Shown here one piece after another: positions 1 through 12,414 of a stretch of DNA of 64,000 nt. Below the pieces are notes generated by a model that saw only the letters and a list, made by a program, of their open reading frames with translations, did not search any database and was not told the DNA's origin. Each line of letters opens with the position of its first letter. Position 1 is the first letter of the stretch. The DNA is from Cyrtodaria siliqua (lineage: Eukaryota > Mollusca > Bivalvia > Adapedonta > Hiatellidae). Made by a program: the position numbers and the translations under genes. The DNA lies in NCBI GenBank assembly GCA_037043455.1, contig JAWPHD010001270.1, positions 62,001 to 126,000 of the forward strand, written 5' to 3'.

Positions 1-457
1 TTTCAGCAACTTTTTGGCCAACATTGCCTTCTTTTGCTCATCTGTCAAAAGGTGAGGTACCCATCGCGCAGATATATTCCTAACTTTTAAGATACGTTTC
101 AGAATGAAATGAACTGCGGCTAGTGATACCTGTACAATACAAGCAATCTGACGCACGGTGTATCTTGCATCCGTTTCAATAATCTGTCTCAATTTTGACT
201 ACGTTTTTGGTGGTGGCGATCTTCGGAAGACAAGATTTTGGAGCATCTTTGACAGATTCTACACCAGATGCAAATTTCTTTTTCCAGTGCAGAACTGTTG
301 TATAAGATACATTGTAGCATCCAAAGACATGTTCTATTTCAGTATAAATCATTATCTGCTTTGCAGAATAACCAAGTTTAGAGCAAACTTTGATGTAAGC
401 CCTAATTTCCTCAATATTATCTACTCGTTTCCCAACCATTTCTATAACAGTGGTCAA
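1..457 (-). pseudogene. mariner-type transposase fragment, frameshifted and cut by the window edge
   Basis: Reading the minus strand from 457 downwards gives an open frame of about 93 codons that looks like the N-terminal DNA-binding part of a mariner/SETMAR-type transposase. A first helix-turn-helix carries GYSAKQI and is followed by a VSYTTVLHWKKKFASG segment typical of this family. Near position 180 the frame is lost. The next frame then continues with a second helix-turn-helix (TVRQIA, then an AAVHFILKR-like stretch) and DEQKKAML before the window ends at base 1. The catalytic D,D-34-D domain would lie outside the window. Known family members bind terminal inverted repeats and insert at TA. 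Here the frameshift and missing catalytic part (as far as visible) indicate a dead copy. Family assignment is by recognition of the HTH segments, not by a search. Confidence 0.75.
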
Positions 458-561
458 CGACTGACTATATTGAAATGAAGATTATTTAGGAAACGGGTTT
501 GCCTACCATTTCATGTATACATCACGGTGTAGGTATTGAATAGAGCTAGCCATGTGCATAA

Positions 562-903
562 GGCCAAATAAAATTATAATATAATGGTTCCTATTACATG
601 CTCAAAAAAAATAGGGTAGGTAGGTAGGGAAAATATTTTATTTTTTAAAAATATTTTATTTTATATATGTGTTTTTTTTTACGCTATACTTTTATACCCA
701 GTAAATAAATAAACTTAACTATATATTTGTTGATATCATCAGATACAGAACCGATAGAAAAAAATAATTAAAAACAAAAACATAAAATGCAAAATGTCAA
801 AAAGTTTTTTTATTTATTTTTTTTTGTTTTGAGGGGTCATACAATGTTAAGGGTCGACCCCTAAAAAACAGGGTAGTAACCACACCTATTATTTTGTTTG
901 GCC
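562..903. mobile_element. Harbinger-like MITE, GGCC termini, TAA target duplication (copy 1)
   Basis: The element starts GGCCAAATAAAATTAT and ends with the imperfect inverse ATTATTTTGTTTGGCC. It is flanked by TAA at 559-561 and 904-906. A GGGTAGGTAGGTAGG tract follows the left terminus. No coding capacity is visible. TWA target duplications with GG-starting termini fit the PIF/Harbinger superfamily (family knowledge; class assignment is inference). Related copies lie at 5179, 42888 and 63302. Confidence 0.75.
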
Positions 904-1032
904 TAAATATCAATGTAAAATTACATGTGCTTCTCGAGAAATTCGCCGAAGTGCATTTCTTTTCGAACACCCCAAGTAAAGGAATCTATTCAAAGGCAGT
1001 ATGTCTTGTATCATCTTCATATCTCTACGAGT

Positions 1033-1314
1033 AATTGAATGTTGTTTGATGGCTCATCAAAACATTATAGGATATTGGGACTGTCCCCAGAGAAAGGGGA
1101 AGGACTCGTAGGAATTAAGGAATCTACCCTACTCTTAATAACGAACAGTTCAGAGTTACAGGACCGTCCGGTTTACGTTTCCATCTGACAGAGGAGGCTA
1201 GGGGAATATGTCTTGCCCAAGAACACACTGACAAACCTTAGTGCAGGTGAGACTTCAACCTGGCTCCTCCAGATTTCAAGTCCACCATGCTATCCACTGG
1301 GCCATGCGAGCCCC
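1033..1314 (-). mobile_element. tRNA-derived SINE, family A, near full length
   Basis: On the minus strand it opens with a tRNA-like head (GGCTCGCATGGCCCAGTGG as A-box region, GGTTGAAGTCTC as a diverged B box) and ends in the family tail ACATTCAATT. The body matches the better preserved copy at 61453-61775 (GGACAGTCC, CCTTCCCC and CATCAAACAACATTCAAT segments). It is an older, diverged copy with no clear target duplication. Confidence 0.7.
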
Positions 1315-2524
1315 TAGCTCTTTAAGTAGCTCTATGTAACGTAAATAATATGTTGATGAACTAGTCATGACTATTATTTTATTGATAACTTTAACTAAGT
1401 ACACTATTGCAGCATCACAGAAAGAAGCTGTCAGGGCGGAGGTTGGATTTTGACTGTAAGACCAGGAAAAAAGCAAAAGGTAAGCCGTTATTTAAGTATT
1501 ATTGGTAAAATCTAATTATGATTGTCAGATTTTAACTAGTTTTGATGTTGGCTTGATGTGTTTTTATATTCGAGTTTAACATCTGAAAATGTTAAAAATG
1601 GTTTAATTAAAAAAATTCTCATTTGTTATGTTACTAAACCTTATACTGTACTGTAATAAACATTAGTGGCTATCTATTTTCGCCTTATATACTGTAAGAG
1701 AAAAATGGTGAAAGCAATGGCAGTATATTAAATAAATAAAATGTTCATCCGATTTAAGATGCCTTTGTTTCAAATATCATATATAAGGTCATCATCATTC
1801 ATGATGTAATGATGTAGAATCAAAAAGAATATACCATTAAACTATTAAAAGTTCACTGTTTTACAGATATTAATAGCATTAGATATAAAGTATGAAGGCT
1901 CAGATCATTTGTCTTGGTGGTGGTACAGATCATGCCAAACACCCACTTGTGAGACAGTGTTTTATTTGATTAATTAGTGTGTTTTTTAACGCAGACTCAG
2001 TTACTTCTATTATTTTAATATATTGGTGATTTAGTTATCATTCATATCATTCAGATTAGTTTCTCCGTAATTTTGATATTTTGTGTGCCAATTTTATCTA
2101 AGGGAAATAACTAGTGTTTTTACAAATATATATTTGAACTAGAGTTATGTCCCATTAATCGCTACACCTAGAAACGAGTTATTGAGGCTGACTGATAATT
2201 ATTGTGTTATATCAGAGATATATACAAACCTTATACAGTTCACACTACACACTGTATCATCTAGTTGGCTTTTGATGAAGTGTTTCCTTCTAGGAAAACT
2301 GTATATATCATAGTACTAATACATCAGGCATGTGTCCCTCACAGATTTCTTTATGGAATCCAATTCACCACATAAAGTTAAGAGTACGGCAGTCAAAGTA
2401 AGTCGTATGTTTGTCTTTATATATCATGTACATTGGGCATTAGTCAGAAAATGTATATCAGAATCCTCTGGCCTACTTACCGGCCAGTCATACAAGCCCA
2501 ACTGACAGCTTTAACAGCTACCTT
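1315..2524. other. non-repetitive AT-rich stretch, no gene recognised
   Basis: No convincing coding exon, RNA gene or transposon end was seen. A 53-nt segment at 2345-2397 has good splice borders but its phase fits no known neighbour; see the rejected list. Confidence 0.4.
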
Positions 2525-2870
2525 TTAGTGATTGATAAAAGTCATATTTTTATGAAGCTTGATAAAAATTATACTTTTATGGGGTTGATAAAAGTCATAC
2601 TTTTATGGGATTTGATAAAATTCATACTTTTATGTGGTTAATAAAAGTCATACTTTTATGGGATTTATAAAAGTCGTACTTTTATGTGGTTAATAAAAGT
2701 CATACTTTTATGGGATTTATAAAAGTCATACATTTTAGGGTTGTAATAAAATTCTTACTTTTGACTCTTAATAAAAGTCATACTTTTAGGAAGTTGATGT
2801 CATTCTTCTGTGGGGTTGATCAAGTCGTATTTCTGCGGGGTTAATAAAAGTCATACAGTTGGTTACTGAA
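2525..2870. repeat. minisatellite, about 27-bp unit with internal palindrome
   Basis: About a dozen diverging units of the form AAAAGTCATACTTTTATGGG plus a TTGAT-type linker. The AAAAGTCATACTTTT core is itself an imperfect palindrome. Units decay towards 2870 (TACAGTTGG and similar). No protein is implied. Confidence 0.85.
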
Positions 2871-2989
2871 AGTCATGTACGCCAAACGTTTAGGGGACTG
2901 TCATACAATGATATTGACTTGTACTTTAAACAAGATGCCTAGAGATTGCTTATTGCTATGAACCTGTGTATTACCAATGGATATATCAG

Positions 2990-4605
2990 CATTTCCTACG
3001 TCACACGCATCATTATCTTCATCAGCATTTCCCATAGTACACACATCACCATCTTCATCAGCATTTCCCATATTACACACATCACCATCTTCATCAGCAT
3101 TTCCCATATTACACACATCACTATCTTCATCAGCATTTCCCACAGTACACACATCACTATCTTCATCAGCATTTCCCATAGTACACACATCACTATCTTC
3201 ATCAGCATTTCCCATAGTACACACATCACTATCTTCATCAGCATTTCCCATAGTACACACATCACTATCCTCATCAGCATTTCCCATAGTACACACATCT
3301 CTGTATTCTTCAGCATTTCCCATAGTACACAGATCACCATCTTCATCAGCATTTTCCATAGTAAAACACATCACAATTTGCATTGCCTGTAATACACACT
3401 TAACTATCTTCATTAGCATTTTCCATAGTACACATCTCACCATTTTCATTTCCCGTAATACACACTTAACTATCTTCATCAGCATTTCCCATTGTACACA
3501 TGTCACCATTTTCATTTCCTGTATCAGCATTTCCCATAGTACACACATCACCATTTTCATTTCCTGTAATACACACAACTATCTTCATCAGCATTTCCAT
3601 AGTACACACAAATCTGTATTCATCATCATTTCCCATAATACACACATCTCTATATTTATCAGCATTTCCCATAGTACACACATCTACACATCTGTATTCA
3701 TCCTATATTACACACATAACCATCTTCATCAGTATTTCCCATAGTACACACATCATATCTTCATCAGCAATTCCCATAGTACACACCTCACTATCTTCAT
3801 CAGCATTTCATCAGTATTTCCCGTAGTACACACATCACCATCTTCGTATTTCTCATAGTACACACATCACCATCATCAGCACTTCCATAGTACACACATC
3901 TCCATCTTCATCAGCATTTCCCATAGTACACATATCACTGTCTTTGTCAGCATTTCCCATAGTACACACATCACTATCTTCATCAGCATTTCCCATAGTA
4001 CACACATCACCATCATCAGCATTTCCATAGTACACACATCTCCATCTTCATCAGCATTTCCCATAGTACACACCTCACTATCTTCATCAGCATTTCATCA
4101 GTATTTCCCGTAGTACACACATCACCATCTTCAGCATTTCCATAGTACACACATCTCCATCTTCATCAGCATTTCCCATAGTACACACCTCACTATCTTC
4201 ATCATCATTTCATCAGTATTTCCCGTAGTACACACATCACCATCTTCGTATTTCTCATAGTACACACATCACCATCATCAGCATTTCCATAGTACACACA
4301 TCTCCATCTTCATCAGCATTTCCCATAGTACACACCTCACTATCTTCATCAGCATTTCATCAGTATTTCCCGTAGTACACACATCACCATCTTCGTATTT
4401 CTCATAGTACACACATCACCATCATCAGCACTTCCATAGTACACACATCTCCATCTTCATCAGCATTTCCCATAGTACACATATCACTGTCTTTGTCAGC
4501 ATTTCCCATAGTACACACATCACTATCTTCATCAGCATTTCCCATAGTACACACATCACTATCTTCATCAGTATTTCCCATAGTACACACATCCCTATTT
4601 GCACC
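2990..4605. repeat. 36-bp minisatellite with higher-order duplications
   Basis: The basic unit is 36 bp (for example CATCACTATCTTCATCAGCA then TTTCCCATAGTACACA). Because 36 is a multiple of three, several frames stay open: the minus strand reads as a 12-residue repeat of the type DEDSDVCTMGNA over about 200 codons, and the plus strand as AFPIVHTSLSSS. I see no start context, domain or splice logic to make this a gene. From about 3790 onward larger blocks are copied: the landmark TTCGTATTTCTCATAG recurs at about 3843, 4245 and 4392. Confidence 0.9.
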
Positions 4606-5178
4606 CTGTTTGTGCACACAATATTTCCCCCCCAAATATAAACATATATTTCTACACCTAATTTTATTATGCTAAGACCCTACTTTTAAGAGAACTAAAC
4701 AAACAAAGATGTCCTTAAAATGCCTATTTTTCATGTGGCTCTTAACCTGGTTTAATCATACTAAGATCTAATTGCAACTAATTTAATATTTGATCACTTA
4801 CCTTAAACCATAGTTATATAATGAAAAAATTGTTTATTGTCATATGTCTTTTTAACATATTTCATTAAGCTCATTATAAAGAATCTCATTACTTCCTACC
4901 CATACCGGTGACAAAACTTTAGATATATGCTCAATCATTTAACTGACTTAAATACTGTAAGAAACGTTTATTTAGCCAACATCTTTTGTAAGGGGATTAT
5001 TAAGTTCATGCGCGCTAACTTAAATTGTCAGCTAAAAAATGTATGAGAATTTACCAAAACTAATTCCACTTTCTTCGAAATCGACCGACTGTGAAAGATA
5101 ATACTTTAAATATTTACAGTTTGTTTGATTCATCTTTTCAAATCCAACGAAAAACTTATGCCAAGCAAGCTGCAGTTA
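4606..5178. other. unique AT-rich stretch, nothing recognised
   Basis: Scattered stop codons in all frames. No transposon end, RNA gene or exon was recognised. Confidence 0.4.
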
Positions 5179-5692
5179 GGCCAAATAAAATTATACCTGT
5201 GTTTACTGTAACATTGCTGAAAAAAATTGGGTAGGTAGGTGGGCATTTTATTTTATTTTATTTTTTTATTTTATTTTTTGGCGAAGTTAATTTAAGGTGG
5301 CGATGAGCTTTGATGAATGGGAAAATGTGGTATTTTAAAAACTACAATAGATAACAATATGAAATTGTGTATACATGTGCTATTGTTTCTCAAAAGGCAT
5401 GGCAACAACTGGATCTTTTCCCAATCACTTGCAATTATTGCAAAGGGGTAAAACAGTTTAATTTATTTTTCACAAGTCCGGAAGAGGGTCAGTTCCAACA
5501 GCAGGACAATGAGCACATGAGTCGGCCGTGATAGCGTGAACATAATTATTAAAAAAAAATATATATTTTTTTTTTTTTTTTTTTTTATTTATTTTTTTTT
5601 TTTTTTTTTTTTCAATAAAAAAAAAATGAGTCGGGGGTGTTTTCAGCGGGTCGGTCGGGTTACAGTAAACTCAGGTATAATTTTATTTGGCC
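5179..5692. mobile_element. Harbinger-like MITE, TTA target duplication (copy 2)
   Basis: The terminal inverted repeats are nearly perfect: GGCCAAATAAAATTATACCT at the left is matched by its inverse at the right, and the match continues through GTTTACTGTAAC. TTA flanks both ends (5176-5178, 5693-5695). The interior has GGGTAGGTAGGTGGG near the left and GGGTCGGTCGGG near the right, plus long T and A runs at about 5550-5625. Non-coding. It is the longest of the four copies. Confidence 0.85.
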
Positions 5693-6050
5693 TTATATAA
5701 AGAATATCATTTCTCACTTAAATTTATTGTACAAACATAAATTAGTCGTCTGTGTACTGTAATTCTGAAGTGTTGTGCATATAAAATTATCTGTTTGATA
5801 TAATTTCCATGTTATTTTCACATTTATTTACCAACAGCATTTTATAAATTGATAAAGTTTTAGCATTGTGTGAGCTCGTTTAATATGCCCTGAATCGTCA
5901 AAAAAATAAACATTTCTTACAGTATGCCATAACGTTTTCCATTATTCATACTTCACCAAACTTTCGATGAAAAGAGTCTCATGACCTGACCAGTACATTA
6001 AGATCAAATCAAGGTCAAATTCTTGATTCAAGGTCATCTGTTGGTCATGA

Positions 6051-6258
6051 ATTGAATTGAATGTTGTTTAACGGCTCATCAACACAGTTTAGGTTATTTA
6101 GAGCCGCCCCAGAGAGAGGGGAAGGATACATAGGAATCCGGGAACCTGCCCTACTCTTATTATCGAATAGATTCCTATGGTTCTTTAACGTGCTCGGAGG
6201 ATAGACCGATACACGGGACCGCCCGGTTTACGTCCCCGTCCAACGGACGAGGCTAAGT
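6051..6258 (-). mobile_element. 5'-truncated SINE family A with 12-bp target duplication
   Basis: This is the 3' half of the SINE at 61453, in minus orientation. It is flanked by the identical 12-mer TGTTGGTCATGA at 6039-6050 and 6259-6270. The tRNA head is missing: on the minus strand the copy begins inside the ACTTAGCCTC segment. Direct repeats plus 5' truncation are the signature of LINE-driven target-primed reverse transcription. Confidence 0.85.
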
Positions 6259-6270
6259 TGTTGGTCATGA

Positions 6271-6600
6271 GAACCGAACATTTATGTGTAACATTTCAAG
6301 GGGTCGGTGCAAAGCTATTGTAACTACAGATGAATAAAGAAGGAGATACAGTAGTTTTGACTGAACCCTCGATTTGTCACATTTCAAACTTTAGTGTATA
6401 CACATCATGGCATCAGTCACATAATCACACCAATATATAATAGTCAAGGTCAAAGACAAGGTCAAACTGAAGGTTCAAAATTGTGTTTATTTTGCATAAA
6501 AAGATATAAAACATAAAAGCATATTTTGCTCAGTTTTTTGTCGTACATTCTGGAAGAAAGCCCAACACATTTGCTCCAGAGGGCACCCATCTTGTTTAGG
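6271..6600 (+). repeat. dispersed repeat fragment ending in a CTTGTT terminus
   Basis: It contains several AAGGTCAA steps and ends GAGGGCACCCATCTTGTT. A related stretch at about 57150-57465 ends GAGGGCACCCGTCTAGTT and shares CACACCAATATATAA. Probably a fragment of a Helentron-like non-autonomous element; boundaries are approximate. Confidence 0.4.
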
Positions 6601-7599
6601 CAAAGCTATGACCTTTGTAATAAGCTATGACTTTTATGAAAAAAGAAAAAGTGTAATGCTTCACCATGTGTCTGATCTAATTTCAAATCTTATTTGACAC
6701 CATGCCGTTCTTCTTTACTTCAGGAGGTAGGTGGCCTGTGTGGTTGTGCGTCTGTCTGTCCACCTGTCCTTGTGTCTCACCTAACCAACCAACCTCTCAT
6801 CTTGACATGTATATAAGTATACTGCTAATGAGCTGCAGCAATGGACAATGTGCCTAATATTTATTCAAAAAGCTTCAAAACAAAATTCGGATTATCTTAC
6901 AAAAAATGTTAGAAAAGAGTGAAATGTTACGTATTTCTTTTCAACTTCCGTTTAGATGTTTAGAGAATTGAATCTATGCTGAATGTCTGCATATTTCCTT
7001 TTGTCATTTTGTAAATCAAAGCATTGATAGGGTATTATAGAAATCTTTCGCTGAGGTTTGAAAAACTAAAGTGGAAGAAAATACCTTAATTTTGAACTCT
7101 TTTTTTTGTTTTTGTTCAAAAATATTGCCAAATTGCCACGTTAGAGGACCTTTTCAGTCTACAGAGTTGATTTCATTCCTCAAAAGCACATTTTCTCATT
7201 GGTGTTTCTCAAATCTGCATGCTAATATTCTATCATGCTCTAACACGTCACTCGCTACTATGTCCATTTGTTCCAGCTTTCACATTTGATGTTCTTACTA
7301 TTATAAAATGTATAAAATGTTTCATTTAACGAAATTTCATGGTTTAAGAAATAAGATATAAGTAAGCTTTATATCTGATTTCTTAAACATTTCAAGTTTG
7401 CATTTTGATGAATATCATGGCCTTTGTAACCTCAACATATACAGTGTGTTGATTTGTAGGGTTTATAATGGTAAACCTATTTTTTTGTAATACTGTGAAA
7501 AATTCATACCATTGCTAAAAACTGGAAGTAAACCTTTATTGTGTTTAATACAATATTATAAGGGTTTTATAATGTTTACTTATTGTTTAAATCCTGTCT
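6601..7599. other. non-coding stretch, no feature recognised
   Basis: Includes CT-rich GTCTGTCTGTCCACCTGTCC near 6750 and AT-rich sequence afterwards. No exon or transposon end was recognised. Confidence 0.35.
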
Positions 7600-8280
7600 T
7601 GTGTTTGATACAGTTTCTTGTGCATTAATTTTACATTCATATGTGTTTTTATATTTAGCTTAAACACATGCAAGCCAACATTGTCTCGTGCATTAGGTTT
7701 AAACACTCAATTCTGCATTCATGTTAATTTTATTCTATATTTGACTTCAACAATGTGTTGTTCTTTATGTTTAAACTCTCAGTCCTGCATATTTGTTCTA
7801 TATTTAACTTTAACATTGTGTTGTGCATAAGGTTTTAACACTCAATTCTCCATTCATATTTGTTCTATATTTAACTTCAACATTGTGTTGTGCATTAGGT
7901 TTAAACACAATTCTGCATTTATGTTAATTTTGTTCTATATTTGACTTTAACAATGTGTTGTGCATTATGTTTAAACCTCTCAGTCCTGCATATTTTTTCT
8001 ATATTTAACTTCAACATTGTGTTGTGCGTAAGGTTTTAACACTCAATTCTACTTTCATATGTGGAGGGCTCACCACAAAACTATTGCATCTTGTTTATTT
8101 CTATATAGTTGCAATAATTTCGCATTTACCCCGCAATGTTTTCGATATTCGCATTCAACCCAACATTATGTTATGCATTAGGTTTACACACTCCATTCCG
8201 CTTTCATATGTCAAGGGCTTTGTGAAACTATGTACCTTGTAATTTATTTAGTAATAATAATTCAACATTCACCCTCAATG
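7600..8280. repeat. degenerate tandem repeat, about 65-72 bp unit
   Basis: At least seven units share CATTGTGTTGTGCATTAGG, then TTTAAACACTCAATTCTGC and TTCTATATTTAACTTCAA, with small indels between units. Short open frames in it differ from unit to unit and are not protein-like. Confidence 0.8.
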
Positions 8281-8285
8281 TGTTT

Positions 8286-8681
8286 TGTATTTGGCTTAAA
8301 CACATGCAAACCAACACTGTGTTCTGCTTTCGTATGTCTGTAGACGGTTGTCTTAACACTCTGTTTAAAGGCAGACCTGCAGAGAGTTGACTGTATGGTG
8401 TTAGCACTCGTTCAAAGTGTGCCTTTTCAGGACTGAATCACTCGCCATGTGCACACAATGCCTTGTGGAAGTATGTGATCATCTGTATTTGGCTTAAACA
8501 CATGCAAACCAACACTGTGTTCTGCTTTTGTATGTCTGTAGACGGTTGTCTTAACACACTGTTTAAAGGCAGACCTGCAGAGAGTTGACTGTATGGTGTT
8601 AGCACTCGTTCAAAGTGTGCCTTTTCATGACTGAATCGCCATGTGCACACAATGCCTTGTGGAAGTATGTGATCATCTTCA
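8286..8681. repeat. recent tandem duplication, 198-bp unit, two copies
   Basis: The segment starting near TTTGGCTTAAACACATGC is repeated with a 198-bp offset (8291 and 8489) and very few differences, including GACCTGCAGAGAGTTGACTG and GTGCACACAATGCCTTGTGG. The high identity suggests a young duplication within the decaying array to its left. Confidence 0.85.
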
Positions 8682-9199
8682 GTAATCTTTTCTCTCCTTA
8701 TCATGCTCCATACAGAAGGTACAGTAAGATTGTTTACAGTCGCACAAACATTTTGGTCTCGTACAATTTTACTGCTTTCACTGTAATAGCGTTGTCATTG
8801 TAGTTATTGAAGCATGCATATTAACAACCATTTCACTTTCGTGCATGCTTTATTAAAACATTTGAAAAGTTCAACTAAATATGTTCCCTTTGTTTACCTC
8901 AGGTTTTCAGTGTTCTGTGCCAGTAATGTTCATGTCGGTTTAGCTTTTTGTCAGAATGTTTATTGTTGGCTTTAGGAGAAAACCCAAGTTGCCATTAGCA
9001 TGCTAGTTAGTAATATCTGTTGTTTTGTTCCAGCTAGCTGTTGTCATCATCTTTGATTGTACAAGCTTACACATATAATATCATTCTGTTCCATAGAACT
9101 TTAGAAGCTCGTGAATAATTACTCATGAATTAGGAATTTTACACAATAATGTAGATTGAATTTGTCACGGATTTTCCTAAAAAAACAAAAAAACTTCAA
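8682..9199. other. unique stretch, nothing recognised
   Basis: No exon, RNA gene or repeat boundary was recognised. Confidence 0.35.
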
Positions 9200-10470
9200 G
9201 AAACCGTCCGTCCGTCCCATTTTGTGTCCGCCCTTTAACTCAAAACACTACTAGAGGAACTGCAATGAAATTTCACACAATGATCGAGGGCAATGAGAGG
9301 AAGTGCAGAGCGCAAGAATCATAACTATCTTCTTTTAAATTATTTAATATCCTTTGTAATTTTATACTTATAATTTGTGTCCACTCAATAACTCGAAAAC
9401 TACTAATGAGACTGTTATGAAATTTCACACAATGATAGAGGGCAATGAGAGGAAGTGAAGAGTGCAAGAACCATAACTCTGTCTTCATTTTAATTAGTTA
9501 TTACTCTTTAAACTTATAATTCATGTCTGCTCTATAACTCAAAAACAACATGGGACTACAATTAAATTTCACAAACTGATAAAGGGCAATGAGAGGAATT
9601 GCAGAGCACAAAAACCATAACTTCGTCTTCGTTTAAATTACAGTTATTGCCCTTTGTAATTTTATACTTATAATTTGTTTCCGATCCATAACTTGAAAAC
9701 TACTAATGTGACTGCAATGAAATGTCACATAATGTTAGAGGGCAATGAGAGGACATGCAGAGAGCAAGAACCATAACCCTGTCTTAATTTAATTTAGATT
9801 TATTGCCCTTTGCAATTTTATACTTATAATTCGTTTCTGCTCCATATCATGAAAACTACTAATGGGACTGCAATCAAATTTCACACAATGATAGAGGGCA
9901 ATGGGAGTAAGTGCAGAATGTAAGAAACCATAACTATTGCCTTCATTTAATTGAGAATTATTGCCCTTTGTAATTTTATACTTATAATTCTTGTCCGGAG
10001 TATAACTCAAAAACTACTGGACTGGAATATGAAACATCACACAATGATAAAGGGGAAATAGTTGAAGTGAAGATTGCAATAACCATAACTCTATCTTCAT
10101 CGAGAATAGAGTAATTGGCCTTTGTAATTCTATACTTTAAATAGCTCCAAAACTAATAATGGATCTGCAATGAAAATCCAAAACTAATAATGGATCTGCA
10201 ATGAAACACAGTGACAGAGCAATAAGAGGATGTGGAGAATGCAAGAACCATAAATATATGTTCATTTAAATTAGAGTTGTTGCCCTTTGATATTTTATAT
10301 TTACAATTCTTGTCTGGTGCGTAGCTTAAAAACTGCTAATGGGACTGGAATGAAACTTCACACAATGATATTGGCCAATGAGCAAAAGTGCAGAGTGCAG
10401 TAACAATAACTCTTATCAGATTGAAATTAGGCGTACTGCCTTTTGTAGTGTTATACTTATATTTTTTGTT
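9200..10470 (+). repeat. tandem array, about 150-bp unit, about 8 copies, with GTCCG head
   Basis: Units recur every 145-156 bp (landmark AATTTCACACAATGATAGAG near 9270, 9420, 9565, 9720, 9876 and later). Each has a CATAACTCGAAAACTACTAA segment and a TTGCCCTTTGTAATTTTATA segment. The array is preceded by CCGTCCGTCCGTCCC at about 9206, the same kind of head seen before the other long arrays. Interpreted as the body of a non-autonomous rolling-circle-like element; ends not resolved. Confidence 0.8.
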
Positions 10471-10539
10471 CATTTTACTTTGTGCTTTATCCGCACTGAT
10501 AAACTTTTTTTTAATGCCCCCGAAATGTTTTTGGTAATA

Positions 10540-11900
10540 TAGTTATCACACCGTCCGGATTCTGTCTGTCCGTCATTTCGCAGTTCGTGTCCGGACTGTA
10601 CCTTCAAAACCCCTGATGGATTTTTGATTAACTTGGCACAAGTGATCACCATAACAAGACGATGTGTCGCACGCAAAACCCAGGTCCGTACCTCAAAGGT
10701 CGAGGTCACAGTTGAAGTTTATAGGTAAAAAAACAGGTACGCAATTTGTCCGTCATTCTGCAGTTCGTGTCCGGACTGTACCTTCAAAATCCCTGCATGG
10801 ATTTTTGATTAACTTGGCACAAGTGATCACCATAACAAGACGATGTGTCGGGCGCAAAACCCAGGTCCGTACCTCAAAGGTCAAGGTCACAGTTGAAGTT
10901 CATAGGTAAAAAACAGTACGCAATTTGTCCGTCATTCCGCAGTTCGTGTCCTGACTGTACCTTCAAAACCCTGCATGGATTTTTGATTAACTTGGCACAA
11001 GTGATCACCATAACAAGACAATGTGTCGCGTGCAAAACCCAGGTCCGTACCTCAAAGGTCAAGGTCATAGTTGAAGTTCATAGGTCAAAACAGGTACGCA
11101 ATTTTGTGTCCGGACCGTAACGTCACAACCCCTGCAGGGATTTTTAAAAAAACTTGGCACAAGTGATCACCATAACAAGACAATGTGTCGCGCGCAAAAC
11201 CCAGGTCTGTACCTCAAAGGTCAAGGTCACACTTGAAGTTCATAGGTCAAAAACAGGTACGCAATTTCGTGTCCAGACCGTAACGTCACAACCCCTGCAG
11301 GGATTTTTAAATAACTTATCACAAGTGATCACCATAACAAGACGATGTGTCGCTCGCAAAACCCAGGTCCGTACCTTAAAGGTCAAGGTCACTTGCAGTT
11401 CATAGGTCAAAAACAGGTACGCAATTTCATGTCCGAACCGTAATGTCACTACCCCTGCAGGGATTTTTAAATAACTTGGCGCAAGTGATCACCATTACAA
11501 GACGATGTGTCGCGCGCAAAACCTAGGTCTTCAAGGTCAAGGTCACACTTGGAGATCAAAAGTCAAATTGTGTCCGGTCAATAACTCTGGCATTCATGGA
11601 CGGATTTTCAAATAACTTGGCACGAATGCTCAACACAAAAAGACAATGTGTCGCGCACAAAATCCAGGTCTGTGGCCCCAAGGTCAAGGTCACACTTAGA
11701 GGTCAAAGGTCAAATCGTGTCCGGTCAATAACTTTTGCATGCCTTGACGGATTTTCAAATAACTTGGCACAAGTGCTCACCACAACCAAACGACATGACG
11801 TGCACAAAATCCAGGTCCATGGATCCAAGGGCATGGTCATACTAAGAGGTCAGAGGACACTTCAGAGGCATTTATCATTTACAGTGATATTTCTTGTTTT
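10540..11900 (+). repeat. tandem array, 140-182 bp unit, about 8 copies, carrying AGGTCAAGGTCA
   Basis: Units share CTTGGCACAAGTGATCACC (near 10632, 10814, 10990, 11154, 11317, 11477 and then diverged copies), CGATGTGTCGCGCGCAAAAC and a TCAAAGGTCAAGGTCAC segment. The head carries CCGTCCGGATTCTGTCTGTC (about 10551) and the right side ends ATTTCTTGTTTTT. Unit length shortens from left to right. Same architecture as the array before it, with a different unit sequence. Confidence 0.85.
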
Positions 11901-11934
11901 TTTTAAATCTTTTTAATTTATTTTTATTTTTTTT

Positions 11935-12414
11935 AGTCACTTTTCAGTGGCCCATTTATTCTCCCCATAATAGGTGGAGCAGTGGTCGGGAAGGACCATC
12001 CCTGCTGCACCGTACAAAAATATAAATATAACATAGCAACAATGGTATAAATATAGTACAGTAAACATACAATGTTCAGAAGTTATTATGTACAATATAT
12101 GTATAAAATAATGATATGAAATCGAAAGAATATATATCATTTTCTAGGACTGTATGTTTTTGATTTGCCATGTTATCATGGGGATGTTTTTTCAAAACAG
12201 TAAAAAAGATGCCTACAGAGAATATTTAAATTTAAAAAAAAGAAGAAAAAAACACAAGCATACAAATAGTGTTTTCATCACTCCATCCATCTCCATAAGT
12301 TCCAAACCACTTAGATCCACACTGTCATCATTAACATTACAATAACTAGCAAATTGTATTTGTAACTATGCATGTTGTCTGGCTGATAAAAAAAAAAAAA
12401 AAAAACTAAATCAT
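11935..12414. other. AT-rich stretch, possibly the 3' tail of the adjoining LINE relic
   Basis: On the minus strand it contains GGTGCAGCAGGGATGGTCC and an AGAATAAATGGGCC segment, and poly-A/T runs at about 12391-12408. It lies directly downstream of the LINE-like frame at 12415-12850 in that orientation, so it may be its 3' untranslated part. Not proven. Confidence 0.3.

Noticed and set aside
2345..2397. 53-nt segment with CCCTCACAG acceptor and GTAAGT donor, open in one frame (includes MESNSPHKVKS)
   Set aside because: Phases (in 1, out 0) fit none of the recognised endophilin exons, and the peptide matches no endophilin segment I know. Splice motifs alone occur by chance at this density.
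2901..3578. 225-codon minus-strand frame over the 36-bp array
   Set aside because: Open because 36 is divisible by three; plus-strand frames are equally open and no gene signals were found.
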